The translations under genes and the position numbers were made by a program. The notes under the pieces are model-generated. The model had not been told where the DNA came from and did no database searches. It saw only the letters and a list, made by a program, of their open reading frames with translations. DNA of 64,000 bases, taken from positions 186,001 to 250,000 of the forward strand of contig WIXG01000070.1 in assembly GCA_009869945.1 (NCBI GenBank), written 5' to 3'. Positions 35,401 to 64,000 of the stretch are shown here, piece after piece. How positions within the stretch are numbered: position 1 is the stretch's first letter; each line of letters starts with the position of its first letter. Source of the stretch: Mesaphorura yosii. Taxonomy: Eukaryota; Arthropoda; Collembola; Poduromorpha; Tullbergiidae.

Positions 35401-35670
35401 AGAGTGATTGAGGCTGGCAATCATTTCGTGTGGGAAATGGAGAAGGGCTACTTCACACTCTCGGTCCCGACCCACTTGGCCGCACTGCACCACTACCGCG
35501 TCTGCGAGTTTGGAGGTTCACTCTGCATTAAAAGTCCGTCGGTCATGGACAAGACGGTGCAGAATTTTAGCGACGAGCTCATCAACGCTGTGGCAATGAG
35601 ATTAGAGGAAGCGGCGGCAAAGTGCAATGTCAACGTATCGGACATTGTCGCACCGGGGCCTTCGAGATGA
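32432..35670 (+). CDS. Family-92 glycosyltransferase (DUF23-type), type II membrane protein
   Basis: Four exons, 32432..32916, 33011..33151, 33223..34002 and 35376..35670, give 566 residues. A short basic cytoplasmic N-terminus (RRLRGRSKN) is followed by one membrane span at about residues 22-43 (FLFVLFFFALFCIIIVME). An acidic stem comes next, then a lumenal catalytic domain. GT92 features include VVDFSLCIKPIY, MGVEHFTFFNHSIGP and VIVDLDESIVPR, where Asp372-x-Asp374 is the metal and nucleotide-sugar site. An AYSFQNAFFY segment and a C-terminal HHYRVCEFGG follow. The family includes the C. elegans galactosyltransferase GALT-1, which adds beta-1,4-galactose to core fucose on N-glycans, so a Golgi glycan galactosyltransferase is likely but the exact acceptor is unknown. 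The last intron (34003..35375, about 1.4 kb) is far longer than the others, and I see nothing coding in it. The gene converges with the MSK gene. Confidence 0.88.
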
Positions 35671-37442
35671 TTTCAGTGGTGGATTAAACCGCACTGTCTA
35701 CTTCATACTGCAGCTTAAATATTTTATAAAATGGACTTTTGCACTGGGCTTTAAGACATATTTTTATAGATGATTTTATATGTCAGCGATTTAACTTCGA
35801 CTTGAATCCTGTCAGTTTCAACTTTCCTTCATGGTCTTTGTGCACATTTTATCTAATCACGAACGTGTTATATCTTCATAATCTCAGTGTTCCTAGGAAT
35901 AGAATTCAACATATCGCAGATGCATATTACGAAATAAAGAAGTAATCCCTAAATTAACCAACATCTTTAGAAATGTGAACGTAATTCGTGACCACGACCG
36001 AACTTTCATGACGATGCTCGTGAGTGCATGCTTTTGATAATAAAATCAGGCACATCTGAGGGGAAAAGACACAACACACATAAGATCCAGTTTTAATAAA
36101 ATTTATTTCATGATAATATTATTGAACCAACCCCATGAAAATACATTGTAGTACCGCTATTCTAAGCATGATTCGCTTCATATCATATCAATGATTGTAA
36201 GAACAAAAAATATAATAATGCTTACTCCTAAAATATAGTCACTGTCGAGCCGACATGATTGATTCAATAGTTTCAATTCCAGACTTCTGTTCTGTAAATT
36301 CTATGCGGGTTCTACGCGAATACGATACACGAATACAAATACGATCAAAAATATTTTGTTGCGCTGTGTTGCAGTAACGGGAAATATAATTTACGAGATT
36401 AAAATATTACAGCTCACCGAAGAACTAAAAAATAAGATATATTCTCTCGTATATTTATGCTCTGTATTAGTTCGCTCTCGATTGAACACTAGAGATTTAA
36501 TCTGCGATTTAATGACTGACATTTGGGTTCGTTGCAAAAATGAGAAATGATGGAAATACAGACGTTGATGACGTATTACAAAAAGACTCTTGTCGGAAGG
36601 TAGCCTGAGAAATACATGACAGTTTGTGACAGGGAGAATGAACAAGCGGGATTTACTTGCTCTTTCTGTGATTAATATTTCACCTGTTGCAAATACTTTG
36701 AAGGAAGGTATCCGAGAACGAGTATCAACTACGGCTAACTTATTAGCTAAAAGATAATGTAAGAAAACATATCCAATATCTACGAACGCCTCGTCTCGCT
36801 GGCAATATCAACACTTCATCTTTTCTCGCACTTGACTTGTCAGTACAACAGTACAATATTACGAGTTATTAAATTAGCAACTTCTCACTACCAATCTACC
36901 CTTACTTTTTTATCCTTAATTAAGATAGGCTCTGGTGATTTTCAGGTTGGCCTCAACATTGAAAGATAATTGCACCATTTTTGTTCGGAGTTCTGACTTT
37001 AATTACACTTTCTTTGCTCGAATTAGGTTTCAGGTAATTTTACGCACCGTTCTGATTGGGTCCCTATATTTCTACTATATAAAATCAACAACGTTTTGCC
37101 AGAATAACAAATTTGCACCAATTTGATTGAACTATGTCGATATAATAAATAATTTAGCACTTTCAGGTACCTATCTTAATGGTTCAAGCAGGAATTTGAC
37201 AAAATTTGTTAAAATGGAACTTTCTTTCGCTAGCATACGAAATATCTCAGTTCAGTTCATTCCGAGTAATGGTACTTTCAAAGGCGTGAACAATAAGATT
37301 CAAAGTATCAAGTAACAAAAGTACAAGCACCTATGTTAGGAGGAAAGGGAGGAATCAGAAATACTTGACATGATTAATACCTTCGATTCTTATTGCAGAT
37401 TTAAATAGATTCTATCTATTTTAATTCTAGCCTCTACGTTAA
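35671..37442. other. Intergenic between convergent glycosyltransferase and MSK genes
   Basis: About 1.8 kb of AT-rich sequence containing both 3'UTRs. No coding exon or repeat element was recognised. Confidence 0.5.
35933..35938 (+). promoter_or_regulatory. Polyadenylation signal of the glycosyltransferase gene
   Basis: AATAAA lies about 260 bp after the stop codon on the coding strand. Confidence 0.55.
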
Positions 37443-59981
<22,539 letters not shown>

Positions 59982-62900
59982 CTGCAAAGAAAATAATACA
60001 GAAATTATTAGTTATGGAGAGCAAGAGCGTCAACCACGAAATCATTCCAAAAATGGACGCGCGAATGTTTGCAATATTGAATGATAATAATGCCAAAATG
60101 CCCTGGGATGGTATGCGTTATTATGCGTACACATGAGAGGGCAAGCACCTTGAACATCATGTATCGTGTTTCAGATTACAATGCGGCATAAAATCCATAA
60201 AAATGAAATCTGCGAAAAGAAATCACAACAGCATGAGCTGGGCTGAGAGTATCGCAGCAGGTAGGGCAAAGAGAACTTGTACTCTTTATTACGGCTACGC
60301 TTTCAAAGTCAATGTCTTCCCCGGACGAACGGCCTTGGTGCAGTAAAGCAGTAGACGCCGTGCTAAATGTGAACGCTCGGTAACGACAGTTTTTTATACC
60401 CTGCCTGCCCGTGTCCATCGCCTTCTCGAATACATGCCTCACGCCAGCACTTTGCTGTATACCTTTACCTACCACTTTCGAGTATCCATCACAATAACCT
60501 CGAGTTAACCCTTTTTTGCTGCAAAAAGTGCAAACCCAAACTTAACCCAGCACAAGTGTTACTTAACGCGTACGACGACGCTGACGCTCGCTGGCTGTAA
60601 TAATGCTCAGGGCACTCGCAGTTCATTGAATCACACATTTTCTACTCGCACTTCTCCCCAGCGGATTAAATTAAAAAGACAGCCACTGGAAACACGAAGG
60701 TAATGAAAAGATGCATCATGAAGATGAGTTGCAAAAATGCTACAGCACATGGATACGAGAAGATCTTTGAACTTTTGCTTTTGCGTACACATTTTTCACG
60801 CCACTTTTACATGAAAAGTTCTCTCTTACCTGCATGAGCGCAATAATGACTTGTGCTTTGTGTTGGTACATTTATTCGCGTATTGTGTTCGAAATGAACC
60901 TGATCTCAGTCAACAGAACAACGACCGACATGACGTGACGTTGACCGTGCGTTCAATTTTGTTCAGGTGCAAACCTGCCGGCAAATAATGTGCATTTCAT
61001 TGCTTCACTAATTTTAATCGTCCAAATATTAGTTGAAGATTTAATAGAAATCATAATTACTTCAAACTCAGGGCACTGAATTTGGAGTTTGTCATTTCTG
61101 TTTCCGCTGTTAGACAATATTGGGACTAGCGCAACAGCGAGAACCGCCGCTAAATTTCTCATGAAAGCACATAACCAACACATTCAAAAGGTGCATCACA
61201 GTTCCCGCAATAACGTCGTATTGGCAGTATCACACGTTCACGAATTACGGGGCCGTCTATCGCATAGAAAAAGGTTAAGGTCGGACAATTGATATTATCC
61301 AAATCATTAAGCAATTATGAGTAGTAGTCTGACTCTTACTTAATATGCCTACAGTGCACCGCTGCATGCGATAACGAGTTGTCATTAAATGAACCATTTT
61401 CTTAGAAACCCTGAAATCCAGCAAATTGGAAAGTCGAACCCGTTCATTGCCTCGTAATTGGCTGTCTAGTCAGAGTGCATGTTAATGAACGCCGAGAGTT
61501 CATGAAAACAGTAAATACTTTCGTTTGTCAGCTCAAACTCGGCTCGGAACGAGGTTTCATGCATTCATTAATGGCTGTAGTTTCAAATAATCATTCAATA
61601 ACCTCCTGTTTGTGGATGTGACTGCATACCATTTAAAACAATAAATTAGTCATCACAGGGCAAACAACAGGAAATTTGTTGGTTAATAATGAGCGAGAAC
61701 GACAGATTCAACGGTAATGTTTCCTGCTGGAGAGAGAAACCTGGCGAATAAAGAATTCCACTGCACAACATGTCGGCGTGTGGCTTGCTTTTTGTCCCAA
61801 TCTGCCGAATTATTTTACCAGCACACTTGTGCCCGCGCCTGCACAAATGATTTACACGTAGAAACCACGAATCAAAATGTCTTACCCCGTAGACAGGCAA
61901 GGTAGGCATAGACCTAGGCCAATAATAATGCAAGTTGAATTACATTTTGGCAAGGTTTATTGCATGTCGGAAATTTCAGCCAAAATTTAACCTACATGTC
62001 GGGCCATTAATATTTAGGACAATGTTAGAGGCATGCAACGAGAACAGCGAACAGCGTTTTGGACGAGAGTCTAGCGAGCCGGGCAATTTCGTTCTGTTCT
62101 ACTTGGATTTGGTTCTGACTCTTGACTCTGGTAAGTATAGCACCGTGCCAGGCCAGGCCATCCAGGCCTTCATTGTGATATGTTGTGACTGCACTGCTGA
62201 CTAGGTTTTTGGCTTCCGCTTAAGTTTTCCTACTCAAACTACCGACTTGCTGTATGAGAATGTCATTCTTTGTGCTTGGGTCTGTTTTGCCTTTGCCAGT
62301 TTTATACACGACTACAAAAGTAGGCCAGATTAATTCCGCGATTGAAAATTCTAGTAAGGGTAGCAAGTAGCAAGCACAAAAATGGCTGAGCTAGTCTGCA
62401 CGTTTGACCGTGTGCAAATACGAAAGTGCACTCTTGAATGCAATTGAATGCACCCGTTTCGATGTAAAAGACGACCAATAATTCAGTGCAAATCAATGTA
62501 ATTTGAGAAATCGACAAATTGAGTGAAAACAACCCACGGTTATTAAGATGCTTTACGCTATAGCTTCAAGTATCATAACAATTAATTATACGGTCTCAAC
62601 AATTGAGCAGTCGAGCTTCTTCTTCCTTCAGCCACCTCACGAGCAGGTAGAACAGGAAAATGCATGAGAAACAGGAATGTTTTGGGGTCATTTTCAGTTG
62701 CAGGGACACATTTACTTTGAAAATTTGAAATGCTACTCTTTCACCCTTCATTACATTGTCAAATCATACTTCAATTGATTCCTCAAAAAGTGAACTCTTG
62801 CTTCTGCTGCAACTGAAATTCATAAACGGGAGGAATCCGGTCATTTTTAAATGCGGGTCAACCAAGTACAATACAAGCAGGATAGTGATACTAGTAAAGG

Positions 62901-64000
62901 TGACTAATTTATTACATTACAAACATCAGCAAGACAATGTCGACTCCAAGTCCCGTGTCTCGTCCCGATCCCAGTCTCAGGATAAACTGAATACAAATAC
63001 AAATACGGCTGATTGATGGGACATGCACAAATTATGAGGAAAACAGAAGTGCAATCAAAACAGCCAGCCAGCTAGACGGGTTAATGAGGTTCGATGTTGT
63101 TTGTGTTCATGTCGAACATGGGCACAGATTTGCATATAATTAATTGGAGGAACCAATTCCTTCAAAATCAACGCCACAAAATAATCCTGGTCGCTTTCGT
63201 GTCGTGTCGTGTTGAGTCCAAAAGCCAAAAAGATTACAAGCCAGGCGACAGGTCAGTTCAACCAGGACAGAAACTGCTAATTGGGGAAGTCCACGCGCAT
63301 GAGCACAATTCCTCCTTCCTTCACACAAAAATCACAACTTCCCTTCAGCAGTCGTTGGCCGTTGGTGATTGCTGGTCTGTTTTCGTGTTTATTTTCTACG
63401 GGGCAAGTCATAGACCTCAGCAGCAGCAGATAACGTCGCCCTAATGACGGAACAAGTTCGACTAAAACGTAATGACGGATTGTCTTTCGCAGGAGGCACG
63501 TCGTTAAATGGGCAATATAATTTGGTTGGCTGAGTTTAAAATAAAATTTAATGAATGCATTGTCCGTCGAAGAATTTCTCAAGTTTTATGATAAATCTAT
63601 AAATATTGCATGGTTTGTTGATCACTGCAACCTGCAATGAGGAAAAAGACAGGCTCAAATTCACGCTAGGGCTAAAGTTTTACCCAAAACGAACCGGAAG
63701 TCCGAGTACATGTCAAGATCCCTGCCTGAGCTCAGCGTCCTCATCTCGAGCCAAGTCAGGCCAGAGCAGATCAATTATTAATAGTTGTATTTTGTACGTG
63801 CATTTTTCATTAGTCCAAAAGTATGAAAGTATGAAAAGAATATTTCAGGTGCTGTATTGTTATTTGATTGAGGCAATTACTCAATGTCCGAGTACAAATG
63901 GATATTTTGGGTATTTTAACTCCTGAGGAAGAAAAAGAAAATATTTCTTGCTATACATTGAAATCTGAAATATTTGAGCCAGACTATGATTTGGAAAGTC
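59982..64000. other. 5' region of the MSK gene, first exon not identified
   Basis: The exon at 59910..59981 begins in phase (two nucleotides completing a codon before NLTRNKG), so at least one more coding exon lies upstream. A minus-strand stretch ending near 60831 with donor CAGGTAAGAG is in a compatible phase but has no start codon, so it was not called. The true first exon may be here or beyond the window edge. No other gene was recognised. Confidence 0.45.

Noticed and set aside
60776-60900. Candidate upstream MSK exon ending at a GTAAGAG donor
   Set aside because: The phase-compatible frame has an upstream stop and no ATG; evidence is too weak to add it to the gene.
61425-61440. T-arm-like gggttcgac on the minus strand
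   Set aside because: The flanking bases do not form a T-stem and no matching D-arm or acceptor stem was found, so no tRNA was called.

Overview
The window is eukaryotic nuclear DNA, almost certainly from an arthropod. Genes are split by mostly short GT-AG introns (about 50-150 bp), AATAAA polyadenylation signals follow several stop codons, and the gene set includes a peritrophin-A chitin-binding protein, two nervana-like Na,K-ATPase beta subunits and a GMC-oxidoreductase array. A springtail, crustacean or insect all fit. I lean weakly to a non-insect hexapod or crustacean but cannot settle it from the sequence. No bacterial features, CRISPR arrays, rRNA genes or convincing tRNA genes were seen. 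Gene models were built by hand from reading frames, splice sites, intron phase and family motifs; all are closed in frame except the two that run past, or are not resolved at, the window edges.

Layout. 1-496 (+): last three exons of a dihydrodiol dehydrogenase (DHDH). 1054-1986 and 3966-5016 (-): tandem Na,K-ATPase beta subunits. 6254-7922 (-): SSUH2 homologue, 7 exons. 10245-11317 (+): secreted chitin-binding protein with a Gln/Pro-rich tail. 11974-13273 (+): TRIC intracellular cation channel. 13547-14651 (-): EndoU endoribonuclease. 15021-24577 (-): three tandem GMC oxidoreductases, plus an orphan GMC terminal exon between the first and second. 25721-27387 (-): HARBI1-like transposase-derived gene. 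28073-30489 (-): splicing factor SLU7. 32432-35670 (+): family-92 glycosyltransferase. 37443-59981 and beyond (-): MSK-type dual kinase (RPS6KA5/RPS6KA4, JIL-1 relatives), whose introns and 5' flank fill the last 27 kb.

The first 36 kb are gene-dense and compact, whereas the MSK gene has introns of about 10 kb and 4.6 kb. The genes do not form one pathway. The coherent units are the two local duplications: the Na,K-ATPase beta pair and the GMC array. The most interesting points are (i) GMC gene B, where the usual catalytic Asn is replaced by His while an intact, phase-compatible extra terminal exon carrying Asn lies just downstream; (ii) an intact multi-exon HARBI1-like ORF with an eroded DDE triad, suggesting domestication; (iii) a precise intron presence/absence difference between the GMC paralogues; and (iv) possible nested transcription units in the large MSK introns.
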